NCBI RefSeq assembly: GCF_910592395.1 | Contig: NC_088310.1 | Coordinates: forward strand, 1,495,501 to 1,559,500 | From: Lineus longissimus | Taxonomy: Eukaryota; Nemertea; Pilidiophora; Heteronemertea; Lineidae | Reading direction: 5' to 3' | Length of the DNA stretch: 64,000 bases | Shown: positions 1-12,100 of the stretch, one piece after another | How the letters are laid out: every line of letters begins with the position of its first letter | How positions within the stretch are numbered: position 1 is the stretch's first letter | Notes under the pieces: model-generated | Databases searched by the model: none | The model's input: the letters and a program-made list of their open reading frames with translations, nothing else | Told to the model about the DNA's origin: nothing | Made by a program: the position numbers and the translations under genes

Positions 1-136
1 CATTCTTTCAACATCACCCTGATCTATCCTCCAAGTTCTCCCCAAGGTTGCCTCTCATTCTCTTTCAACATCACCCTGATCTCTCCTCCAAGTTCTCCCC
101 AGGGTTGCCTCTCATTCTCTTTCAACATCACCCTGG
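1..136. repeat. Short tandem repeat, 57-bp period, about 2.3 copies
   Basis: The block beginning TTCAACATCACCCTGA recurs at about 7, 64 and 121, a period of 57 bp, with few mismatches between units. The array is cut by the left edge of the window, so its true length is unknown. Confidence 0.85.
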
Positions 137-1340
137 AATTGGATCTCAAACGTTTTGAATGGTTGGTTCTATTTGAATTTTGAATTCAATGTGTTTATTT
201 CTGTCTATTGATTCCTTGACTATGTTTGCAACCAGCTCCGTCTAGGCTGAGCTCCAATGCCCGTGGTCAGGCCCAAGGCAACCCTGCCTTGGGCTAAGAC
301 TTCATTCAGCTGATGAAATATTTAAGGCTTTGTTCGTATGTCAATCCCTCGAGGCAAAACATAAGCTTTGTTTAGTTTTTTTTTGGGGGGGGGAGGAATG
401 TGATGCAAGTATCTTTATTCCTGTTGTGTTTGTGTTTACTTAAAGTTTATGAAATTGTCTTTTTTTACTCGCAGCTATTAACATGACTTGTAGGTATCAG
501 TCGTAGTTCAGTGGCTCTTATCCCTACTTATCTTCCCTTAACTATAATCCTGTACTATCCTGTAATCTTTGAGCAATCATTTATGCAATAATTAACCCCA
601 AAGATGCTGAAAAAATTTGGAAGATTTACGAGAAATTATGAGAAAATCATAACATATTTTAAGCCTCAAGTACGCACACAAGATCTCTTTCAATACTTGA
701 ATAAATCTTTAATAATTTCAATATTTGAGACATTTGTTCCTTGACAACGAAAAGTAAATATGAAAATTAAAATGTGCAAAATATGTTACATTATTAAAAT
801 AGTATTGGTTATTCTGTATTAATAGGATGACGAAGGACTAAAAGCAAACTCTATCCTTTGAGCTGTAAATGTTGAATTGGTCTTTTGTTGTCGTAATAAT
901 AACAGTACTGTTATTTATTCATGAGACCAGTTTCTGTCAATTAGTAATTTTCCAGGTTTATTTTGGGGTCTGCTCTGAGGAAAGAGTAAAATTTGATTTC
1001 AGTATTATATCTTAAAAAGTCACAAATAGAGATACACATGCCTACTCTGAGGATAATCTTGTGTTGTGCAACACCACTATCTTTTGGTAAATGTCATCTG
1101 GTCACGTTGCTGAGTTGACGAAGCACCTTTGGCCAGAACGAGATCAAAAACTCTTTACTTGGTTAATATGATGATGCTGTATCCTTTCATTTTGTCCGGG
1201 ATGTGCAACGTTTTCCAATGACTGTGAGGTTCTGCCGTGTTTTGCCTTGACTTTTTCCAAGGCTGTGCAGAATGTACAGATATGTGAAGTCTCGTGGAAA
1301 ACTTGTGAATAAAGTCACATTTATATAAAACAGAAAAAGT
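137..1340 (+). other. Possible 3' untranslated tail of an upstream plus-strand gene
   Basis: No open reading frame of gene-like quality is visible here. The stretch is AT-rich and ends in an AATAAA signal at 1308-1313, followed by AT-rich sequence, as expected for the end of a long 3' UTR read on the plus strand. That it belongs to a gene left of the window is inference; no coding exon of that gene is present. Confidence 0.3.
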
Positions 1341-2495
1341 GCTTTGTTCATCTTATTTTGTTTTGAGAATCAGTTTTTTCTCCTCAACCTGCTGTTTCAA
1401 GACAACTTCATAGTAGTACATGTAACTGTTACTTCGCTCCCTTGAAGAATAGAGAGGAATACTGACCAAAGGACACTGCCCTGACCACAAAGCTCTTGAA
1501 CTCTCTAGGGCAGCTGACTTTGTTACCAAAAATGGACTGAATGTTCCAAACGCAGATGAAGAAAACTAAAACTTCTCTAAAAGATGGCCCAAAGAGAAGG
1601 CTGTCCTTGGTAGGGTTTAACTTCAATGGAAAGGCCCAGTTTGATATCGGGAGGCTCTGGTGTTCCTCCTGGTAAAAGTCTAGAGGAGGAACAGGTCCAA
1701 CTGCAATGAACAAGACCCAATTTAGAGTCAGATTTTAAAAGTGTCCAGGAAAGCTAACAGCTATGTCGGCATGGATCTATCTTGTAGGACGATAGCACAG
1801 CGTCGTCTGGAGTGTACGGCCAACTAAAAGCGGGTGTCTTCTCCTTGCCAGTTTTGCCCTCAATGGCCGACTCTGTCCGGGGTTGTCTTCATATCCCTCC
1901 GTGGTTGTGCCTCCGCAATTAACAATTGGTAAAACTTCAAACCTCGTCCAGAGACACCACCAGGCGCATCTCATCCCTCAGTCGAATCTTATCCGCATTC
2001 CACGATCTATTTCTATCTCAACCATGCCCCAAGGGAAACATTGAAATGGCCCGCGGATATTGGATTATTATAACTATATCAATAACATGAGCCTCCTGCA
2101 AAAACTTTAGAAATATTTTAGCGCGTCATAATTTATTTTGCATTTTCTATCCCAAGTTGCAATGCATTTGATTGGCTTCGCTCGAACCGAGAAGACGTTA
2201 GGTGCATGGACGCCCAAGGATCAGATCTGATTTAAAGTCGATTTAACTCCATCACAGAATCAAGAGAGAAGGAATTGAAAAGTTAAGAAACACTCCGCGC
2301 AAACTCCATTTAAACTTGATGCCAGCACCATTTCGGGGAATTGTATTATTCTTAATCGAAATCAAATCGAATTCAAAAACTAGTTTTAATTTGTGGAGCG
2401 TTTGTGATGACCAACCTTTGATTAGACATTCATGAAACAAAAATACTTTTCTTATAATAAGAGGATACATTCGTGTTAGAAACCGGCGGGACGCA
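1341..2495. other. Non-coding stretch upstream of the sequon-rich gene
   Basis: Only short, compositionally unconvincing open frames occur on either strand. The stretch probably contains the promoter and 5' UTR of the gene starting at 2496, but I see no clear TATA box or other core element. Confidence 0.4.
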
Positions 2496-3519
2496 ATGAT
2501 TTGGATTACATGTATTTCGCTGTTTGTGCTGGTGTCGCTCCCCGCTTCTTTTGGCGGCGGAGAGGACCCCACTTACTGGGATGGATGGTTCGTAGTGACT
2601 CCGGAAACTTTGGGGAAACAGTTCATAAATCCTGGCTCCAGTGCTAGTGAGGACGGAGGTGAGGTACTGGTAGATAAAGACGTCTTCAGTGGTGTTGAGT
2701 GTCTTCAACTTTGTATCGAATATTACAGAAATTTGAGCCAAGCGGAGGGACCCCAACTCATGGAAACAAACGGGACCTCCCCAAATATGACAGGAGCAAA
2801 CAACCACACGCTAGACACCAACGGGACGGCGGCCAACACGACGAATTCTACGGACAGCTCGGGAACTTCGCACAACCATGGCCCGACCAACTGTCCCGGG
2901 ATGAACTTCAACGGAACGGACCTATTCTCGTCTGGGCGGTGCATCATTGTCAGCGCCTTCAACGAGAGCTTGAAACCTATGAATGCGAGCGGATGGTCTT
3001 TCTTCAAGCCGTGGGAGCCGCCAAAAGGTAAACACTTTAGTTTAATCGCTTTTTCTTTTTGATACTTCAGCTTCCCGTTTCATCCCCCATTTGCCTTAAA
3101 TACCGAAACATGGACTTCGAAACACCAATTTATTCATTATGATATAACTTAGTGAGCGGAGTTTTGACGTTACTTCTAAAGCTAGCGTTGCCTATTCGAA
3201 TAAGTTTATACACGGATGTAGAGAACCAAAAGACATGCGACAGCGCGTCTCACTGAATAAGACCATCACCAACAAAAAATCGGTAACTCAGCTTGCACGA
3301 ATCAAATTCTCAGCAAATTATTTCTCTGGATTTGTTTTAGAAACTGTGGTTAGGGCTGTGGTTCTGAACGCGAATGGAACATCAGCAATCAATGGAACAC
3401 TAACCAGTGTGGACGGGACATCAGTCAATGGAACCAGCGTCAACAGAACATCATCAGTCGCCAGCAACGGGACAAACAGCAAAGCAAGCCATAGCGGCTC
3501 ATCATCGCTCATTACATAA
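2496..3519 (+). CDS. Secreted N-glycosylation-sequon-rich protein with a PAN/apple-like segment (two exons)
   Basis: I do not recognise a named gene. Exon 1 is 2496-3027 (donor GTAAAC) and exon 2 is 3341-3519 (acceptor TTTTAG). The junction is phase 1 and stays in frame, giving 236 residues. The first about 20 residues form a typical signal peptide (MIWITCISLFVLVSLPASFG). From about residue 65 the pattern ECLQLC, then CPGMNF, then CIIVS, then GWSFF resembles the cysteine spacing of PAN/apple domains; this is a weak match by eye. Within and after it lie about 15 N-X-S/T sequons, mostly Asn-Gly-Thr, five of them in the short exon 2 tail. The C-terminus is Ser/Thr-rich and not clearly a GPI signal. 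The start was chosen for its signal peptide and a purine at -3. It is likely an extracellular, heavily glycosylated protein; its function is unknown. Confidence 0.6.
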
Positions 3520-6198
3520 TGAGATGGTTCTGAAAAGTGACTTTCAAAACTGAAATACTTGTATTTGACATGTTGTTAATGATCACATAACATAATCTTT
3601 GTCATTTGCTAGCCGGCTGTGTCATAATATTAGACATACGAAAAGTTAGTCTTGCCTTATTTTTTCTTCTTGGAAAGAGGTTGCGCCAGTGTCTTGAACG
3701 ACGCCAAAAGGAAATAACGTTTTTTCCTCTTGACCTCTTAGCCTACACTAGGCTATTGCGCCGAAGGTGACAACGGCTTACAACACAACCACGCTTGCAG
3801 CTAATATTGTTTAGGAAATTGGTGAATAAATAATGGATACAGCCCCCACGCACGACCCCCCGAGTCTTCTTGGGATGGTCTGAGCATGATATACTGTTAT
3901 CATAGTGAACTACCCCCCCAAGCGTCATTACAACAACGACAACCAACACACATAGGCCTACCCGATTCATCTCTTTTTTCACCTCAAGTGATGTGTAGTG
4001 AGGCTTTCTTTCAGGTTCTTAAAGAAGTAGTAAATCAATTTTTCGTTTAACGGAATCAGAATTGAGGAAAAACAGAATCGCTGGATTATCAGGAGATGAT
4101 CTGCACGTACATTATACGTTGTAAGTTGAAATATATATTTTCAACCCCGATTTGAATGTTCCCTTTGCGAAGGGTGACACAGGCCTGTTGTTTTTATTGG
4201 GGTTTTTTTGGAATCCGCGCTTCCACCAGGCCCTTTCTAACGAAAAAGTCGTGAAATCGAAAAAGAAATTTTGTTTCGTATCATGATCACGACGACGCGC
4301 ACATTTCGCCGGCGCGACTTGACGCAAAGGCGTTAACATTCAGGTACTTCGTCTGTTGCGTCCTTTTCGGTGTTTCCCGGATTCAGTCGTGGCCCAAGTC
4401 AAGTCATTCAAACACACAAAAGAAGCCTGCGCGGTAAGCACTTCGACTTCTCCGTTTTCGGCCCATCATGACCTGTTCACATGCCGACTTACCGGCAGTG
4501 AATGTCAATCCTAAAGTCTCCGATGACGGCAGATTGGCATGCCTCGCCTGTTCATTGTGATTAACCATTCTGGACAAATATTAGAAATAATATCCCCTCG
4601 AAATAAGGTGGTTGAGATCTTTGGCTTTGCGTGCTTTGCTGTAGAGGTTGAAAAACAAGGCCTACTGATTTGAATATCTAGCAAAATTAATTGCAATTTT
4701 GACGTTTTGCCGGTTTGCAATTCATAAAAACATGAAGACACGTGATTAGGCGCTATGCCCCATATGGGTATGAATCGGTGACGCTTTTGCCTTTTTTTAC
4801 CAATGTCCAATACATAAGTTGGGTAGGCCTAATATACCTATTTAGTTCCGCCTCATCATGAACATGTACTATAGACACTACAGGGTGGCTCTGAATGTCC
4901 CCTCCCCCCTCTCGGCGTTGATGTATAGAAAACGTTGTTCCTGCCGTATAATCTGGATGGTCTTCATGGTGGTTGCAAATTGATGGGGGGGGGGGGGGGG
5001 GGCAAAGCCTTCAACCACTGCTTGACTTACTTGTAAGGTTATCAAGTTGACATAGGCCTACCAGTTGGCGTGGGAATAATTCCATGAGATAGGCCTATTC
5101 TTTTGGAACATCCTATCTATCAGGGTAATATATAAGTCACCCTCGGTCATGCAACACTGACAAGTGCTGCCATTTTGGTGCTGGCCGGGATCCGGATGGC
5201 TCTAGTATATAGTGGTAGAGCGAATCGAGGGAAGACTCCAAAAGTTTTCCATATCGGGAGGACAGATTCCATGACGAAAACGGGGGATACATCGACTTGT
5301 GATTGTGAATGCGAATTATGCAAAACCATAATCGCATTCCATAAAAGTAAGTTTACTTCAGGAGGCTCATGGTTAATGGGTGAAAATGCTTTTGCGGTGG
5401 ATTGAGGGTTATTTTCGAAAAAATCTTACTCCGTCCAATTTGATTATACCTCGGTCATTTGAATAAAAACAACATATTCTATTCAACGCCGTCATGTTTC
5501 ACCCCTTTTTTAGAAAAGGAAATATTTTTGACACTCCCTTACCCCGTAGCGGCAAGCAAGATCCCTGACGATCTAAACCGCTTGTAAGGCGCACTGCAAA
5601 AAATCTTCAGCAAAGTCGACCAGGTGCCGTTCCACCTGTTAGTGTAATTGTATTTGTAATGAAATGTGCCCCGCTCTCGTAGTCATCTACGTCCCAGAGT
5701 GGTACCGTCAGGTGCGGTAACGCTTCTCAAATTTGTAGCATGCAGGGTCGCCGACGGGCGATTGTCGGTGACGTCTTTCTTGAACTATTCATTGCCTCCC
5801 AAGAGGGTTCACGCGGCAAGGGGTCAAAATCTGTTGACATCAATCTGTCATTACATATCACAATCGATGAATAACATAATCAATGCCTCGTGCCACAGCT
5901 TAGAACGAGGCTCCGTGGCTTCACCCGCAGTTCCACTTACGTATAGCCGTTGCCTTGGTTTCTGAAATCGATAGTTATTCATCCGTACGCTCTGCGCTTA
6001 GTTTTTGCTACTGTGTATTGTAGCGTGACAGGTGGCGGGGATATTTGCACGACTTGCAATATATACCTAGCAATACTGATATATATTCAAATATACAGAT
6101 CAGTTGTGCCCTGGATGGAGTAAAAGCTCTACAATGGCAACCAATGGATGTGATACAGGCTTCTTTCAATGATCTTTATGCGGAAAACAACGGGAACG
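3520..6198. other. Intergenic or 5' region with a long G-tract
   Basis: No confident coding region. It holds an uninterrupted run of 18 G at 4985-5002 and several weak open frames. A TATA-like box with a possible first exon at about 5129-5347 is listed separately. The right part is presumably the promoter and 5' UTR region of the Dispatched-like gene. Confidence 0.5.
5129..5347 (+). promoter_or_regulatory. Candidate TATA promoter and first exon ending in a consensus donor
   Basis: TATATAAG lies at 5129-5136. About 60 bases downstream a reading frame opens at an ATG (5196) and runs to a strong donor, GTAAGT at 5348-5353. The encoded piece of about 50 residues has a CxCxCxxC cluster (CDCECELC) near its end. 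I cannot identify a matching next exon. It may be a 5' exon of the Dispatched-like gene, an unrelated small gene, or chance. Confidence 0.25.
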
Positions 6199-9100
6199 AT
6201 GGGGGATGATAGTACAAGTATCAACAAAAGTTCTCGGGCCAATGCGGGCACGCGTCGCCAAGTCTCATCCGCGATGTCAGACCTCAGCTCGGCTCTCGCT
6301 ACCGCCGAATCTCTCTATGATGATGAAGACACGCCGAGGATATCGAATTCTCATGTTAACCCTGCTGCCACTTTTTCAGAATCTGAACTCAAGAATAATA
6401 CAAGTGACTATGAAACGGAATTGAAAGAGAAACTGCCAAGCACACCCAACCCGAATTCGCCGCCACCGAATTACACGACTAGCAACGGACACAGCGGGTT
6501 GTCCGCGGATGTGAAGAGTATGGGCTCCCTGAATGGTGACCACGCTGTCCAGATAAACAGCGTCGGCGGCGTCTCCCAATCGGAGGTCACCCTCAGGAAC
6601 AGGATCTTCCCAAAGCCGAATGGATTCTGCTCCCTCATTGTCCGCCATCCGAAAAAGGCCATGGGTGAGTGCGAAAGTTGTCTTTTTGTAAAAAAAATCG
6701 CTTTTTCTGATAAAAGAAACAAAACGTAAAGGTAATCATGATTATCATTATCATGTTGAAAATGTTTTTGTCAAATAATCTATTGTTTTTATGCATAAAC
6801 CGTTTCATATGCGGATACTTTAATACTGAGTATACTTATTTTGAAATACTGTATAACTGGGGTGTCGGTGTGTTAGGTGACTGAAGAGAGCTTTGATGGA
6901 ACGTATCAGTTGAAAGTAGTCACTCCCACGGTAAAATGCAAAACAGCACCGTCAACAAGTAATTCTACAACTTGTATAAAGGTACCTGCTGGGATGACCA
7001 TTGGGACGACCCCAGAGTCACCTGTCTTGGAGTCACCACGCGGTCATGATCAAATAAGATAATGAGTCAACAACCGCAACCGGAAACGCATGTTAACTCC
7101 AAACGCCGGGCTGACGATGCAGGGGTTCAGTCAGGGTTTTTTCCCGGTGGGGTGCGATCCCCAAACGCAACGTCGTGTTAATTCATGTAATTTGTTTACA
7201 TATGGAGTTTTAATTGTTTGTTGCCAAAGTCAGCCGAGCTACATTAAGCCTACATTCAGCACATGATGCAGTTTATTCACCAATACTGACAAATATAATA
7301 GTAATTCCAAATGATTTGATGGATGTAGCTGAGCAAAACTGACAGCTCTCTGTAATGAGACCAAAATCAATCAAATAATGGCAAAATACGTGTAGGAACG
7401 GACTAACTAATCACTAACAAACAATGCAACGTAACCATGGTTGCCGATACCTTTTCGATAGATTAAGCAAAACCTAATGACTGTTAGTGGTTATCAATGA
7501 GCGAAGGTGTCAATCGTCCTGCTAACTTTAGACTTCCGAGGCAGTCCATTCGTCATCCTTGACATGTAACCAAGGTGTACTTATTCATGCGCATGCGTAT
7601 AACTGGGTGAAAAATCTGGAAATTGTGCCGACCCCGCTGCTGATCCATGCAAAACCCTACACTTCCTTCATGTTTGGGGGGGGGGGGGAGGCGAAAATAC
7701 CACTGCTTGCGGAGTGCCTTCTGCACAAAACACTGAGAGAATACGCATATCGATTTATATTGAACCATTCGAAGTTGTTATTGTGAGGCCATATACCCTA
7801 CATATTTGATATTAATATTGAACGCGGGTTTATTTGCGTAGCTTGTCGCGTGCTGACCAAGTCGCGGTGGCCCCTTTACGGTAAGTAGTGGGATCACGTG
7901 ACAGACTACGCATTGTAAGGTGTTCCGCTTGGTTCTACCTCATATGAGCGATACACAATGGAATCGGGCAATGATTATGATGAGGGTGGATGGATTGACA
8001 GCCTGAAACCCTCGAGTATTAACATGGACCGAGTCCATTTCGCGATTCAACTATTGTTCAGGCAAACTATAGACTACGCGCACAATATCAATGAACGTTG
8101 TCACTTGGTAGCCCAACCCCTTGTCACAATGGTCATGCCTTCTACAAGTTTGAGACATCATCTTGTGGGCGTGATGAGACTCGATCTTGGACGTGACCTA
8201 AAACCCTAGACCCAGAAGAGCCCGGGCCCAGTTTCTCCAACAGCGTTAGTCACTAACGCTGGCTTTATCTAACACTGGCATGGTCTCCTTCAGACTGTTT
8301 CTCTGAAAAGGCGGCATAAGCCATACCAGCGCCAATAACTTAAGATACCTGCTTGTGAACACGCGACATTCTATACAAGTTCATCCATCATTTCATGGTC
8401 TTATTCTCCTTCTACAGGTTGCCGAGGTATCTTAATAAGATGCAAAACCCTGATGGTCAAGATGGTACACCATCAAATTGATATAATTATGATTCATCAC
8501 TTCCTTTGTCTTTGCAGCATTCACTTTCCTCGGCCACATGCTGATGCTGGTGATCACCGCGGTCCTGGTCCAGGTCGGCTACAACATCATCCCCATCGAG
8601 TTCGCGCAGCTCCCGCTACAGATACAGTGGGACGAGGACTTCCTCTACGGCATGGCCTGGACCACACGCAATGATGAGGCCAACAACATCATTAACCGGG
8701 CCGTTCTCGGCAACGGTTCCCAAGAGGAGAGGTCGGTGAGGACTGATCTCATTCAACTCTTCTACGAGGAACCTGGCGGAAACGTATTCACCAAGACCAA
8801 CCTGAATGAGATCAAGAAAGTGGAGGACGAAATTTTCAACAACTTGGAATTTCAAAAGTTTTGCATGTTATTCAATAAAACATGTTCACCACCGATGTCC
8901 ATTTTGAGATACTTTGACGGTACTTATAGCAAAATATCTGCAGTTTTCAACGACCCAGACTTCGATAACATTCCCACTGTCTTATACACTGCAAACACTA
9001 ACATCTACCTAAAGAAGCAACTTCAGATGTTCTTGGGTAGGGATCACACTCTCACTGATGCTGTGGTTTCGTCGCCCATCACAAGGACTTTCATGTATAC

Positions 9101-12100
9101 AGCCGGGCCGCTGAGTGGGTATACGAACATCACCGATAGGGAGGGCGACCAGGATAAACTCCTGGAGGACATGATGAAACTTGAAATCCTGCCAATATGC
9201 GACAAGTACTTCAAGAGCGGTATCGGAACCATGAATTTCTTCTACAACAGTGGCAATCTGTTTGGCACCATGTTGAGCAAGCAGGCGATGATGGACATGA
9301 TGCTGGCTGCAGCAAGTTTGTGCTTCATCTTCATCTTCATGCTCATACAGACTCAGTCCCTGTGGATCACTTGCTTCTCCCTCCTCAGCATCCTGACCTG
9401 CTTCTGCTGCGCGAACCTCATCTACCGCATCGTCTTCGACTTCATCTACTTCGGCATGTTTCACATCCTGGCCGTCTTCATCATCTTGGGAATAGGAGCA
9501 GACGACATTTTTGTTTTCCTTGACACGTGGAAGAACTCGGCGTACAAGTCGTATCCCAGCCTCGAACACAGGTTGTCTGATGTTTACAACAAAGCAGGAG
9601 CCGCCATGTTGTTTACGTCCCTCACGACAGCAACTGCCTTCATGATCAGCGGACTCTCGCCGCTGCTGGCTGTCAATTCCTTCGGCATCTTCTCAAGTAT
9701 TCTAGTCATCGTAAACTACTTATCTGTGATCATATACTTGCCAACTGTTGTCATCAACTACCACTTGTCCTGGGAGAAGTGGACCTGGCCATGTTGCCGC
9801 CCGTGCAAACGAGAACCAGCCAGCGTGAGCGTCACGGGGTCCCCACGTTCAACATCACGGAAAAATCCCGTGGTACGTTTTTTCGCCGGACCATACTATC
9901 GCTTCATCACACACAAGATAGCCAAGTGGATTGTTATGGTGACGTGTCTTGGATGTGTGGCCTGTTTTGCCTACTTCGCCGCCCGACTGGTCCCTCAGGA
10001 GGAGCAGGTAAGCCAGGGGAGCCTCTTTAGTTACCACTCATCAAGTGTTCTCAGTTGACCGGTCGCACGCCGCATCTTGAGTCTCAGACGCTCCATCCAC
10101 CGCCGGGAATGGTTTGGTGGATACCAGAAAAAACGCTGTCCATTGACCTGCGATAAAATGAATAAGATGACATAGCCAGATCCGCAAACAATTGGTCAAT
10201 TCAGAATTCATAACTGACCGCCTACACGTACAGCTCAGTCACGTTTAAGGTGTCACATCAGAAGCCTGTAATGTCGGCTGTGGTGGAATACGTTACCATA
10301 GTACACTACGTCCCCCTTGTAATCATATGATCTTTGATAAGCTTATCAATCATTCATTTTCTTGTGGGACAAGATCGATAAATAAGTTTTACTGGTAACG
10401 GTTCGCGTCAGTGTAGCGTCATTGAAGATCAATTTAAAGGGGCTCTCGCCTGCGGTTTCTCGAATAAGCAAGACCACGTTTCCACCTTCTTTCAGATAAA
10501 ATTTCTCAAAGATGATTCCAATTTCGGCAAGGCATTGGACAGAAGCAGTAATGCGTTTGCTCCGAGTACCCAAGACCGTAATGTCAAAATTTACCTCGTC
10601 TGGGGTCTCAAGAAACAGGATCGGAGTGCTTGCCACAAGACTGACTATCAGTGTAAGGGGACGACCGTATGGGATGAGAGCTTCGACCTCAACCAACCGC
10701 CTGCACAGAAGGCGCTCTTGGTAAGTCGTGATCGATATTACGTACGTCCTCACTATTCTAGAGGAATTTGTGGAGCACTTACTTGCAAGGAGTAGTTTTG
10801 CCAAACCCTGGATGACCTTTTGACAGTATGTTTAAGTTAAAAAGAGGTTAAATTTACAGTAAGATTTACAAGCAACTGATGACCACAAACGGCTTGGTAC
10901 TCTGTTTGAACGAGGACTCTGACTCTCGAACTATGGTATCACAGATTAACTCTCAAGAACATTATGATCTACACATTTTAGTATACATAACCAGAGTTAG
11001 CATTTTTCAGGACTTGTGTAATAAACTGAAAAACGGCTTGACGACTGAACAGAAGGAGAAACTTCACATCAACGAGGACGTGGTCACCAAGGAACTTGAA
11101 GTGGACTGCTTCATGGAAAATCTCAATGATTTCTTCAAGGTAGGCATATATGGTGGATCACCGGTAGTCTCATGGTAATGTTACTACATTGTACAGTTGT
11201 ATTACTAAATTTGAAGAGTTCGATCAGCAATTGTACCGAAGCGCTTTCACAGTCAAGATAACCTCGAATTTGGCCCACTGCTCTTATATCCGACTGCAGC
11301 AAGAAAACGGCAATAACACCGAACGTCTCACTTACCAACGAGGTTGCCAGAAGGAGTATGGGTGGGTGACCTTGCCGCCCGTAAGGCCAACTTCTGCCAC
11401 ATTATATCTAGACGCGAAAAAGCAGAATTTAAGCTGTTTGGAATGCTCAAGTTTCTAGATCCGTGACAAGATGATGCAATGAAGATATTTGGCACTGTGA
11501 AGGTCATCAATCCATATACGCGACACTCATAAACAGTTTCTAGATAACTTATTAGCTGGACTTAGAGCATTACATGTACTTATCTTCGGATCATCACACT
11601 TTCGACCTCTTTGATGGATTCTTTTTCCTTCCAGCTGGAGCAGCAGAACACGGGCAAGTACCCCGTCTCCACCGTGCTGACCCTCCCCATGTCTCAGACC
11701 AAGGGAACAACCATCATGCAGTACAACTCCGCCCAGTATAACATGTCAGCAGTCAGCTCGTACTTCTATCGATATTTTGAGGTAAATTTTTGAGAATTTA
11801 ACCAGGACGAAATTGACGAATTCATCAGCCGCAGATCCGTTCGGCGACAATTCGATTGCCGACTAATTTATGTCAGAAAGAGTGTCGTATAACGACCGAC
11901 GTCTTTGAAGATGGTAGAATCTGCATTCCAAGTGCCACTCTCTCATAGACATGTTACCAGAATAGTCGGATAACAGGCATGATTCGCAACCCATAAAGCC
12001 GACAATAGTGTACGAAGGTCACATCACGCGACTTTCGTAATCTGTTAATTTTAATAGGGGAGTATCGGTTTGCGAAACTTGTACTTTGATACCTTTACGT

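Noticed and set aside
2699-3031. Overlapping frames on both strands within the sequon-rich gene
   Set aside because: They are shadows of the frame starting at 2496, which alone has a signal peptide and a phase-matched second exon.
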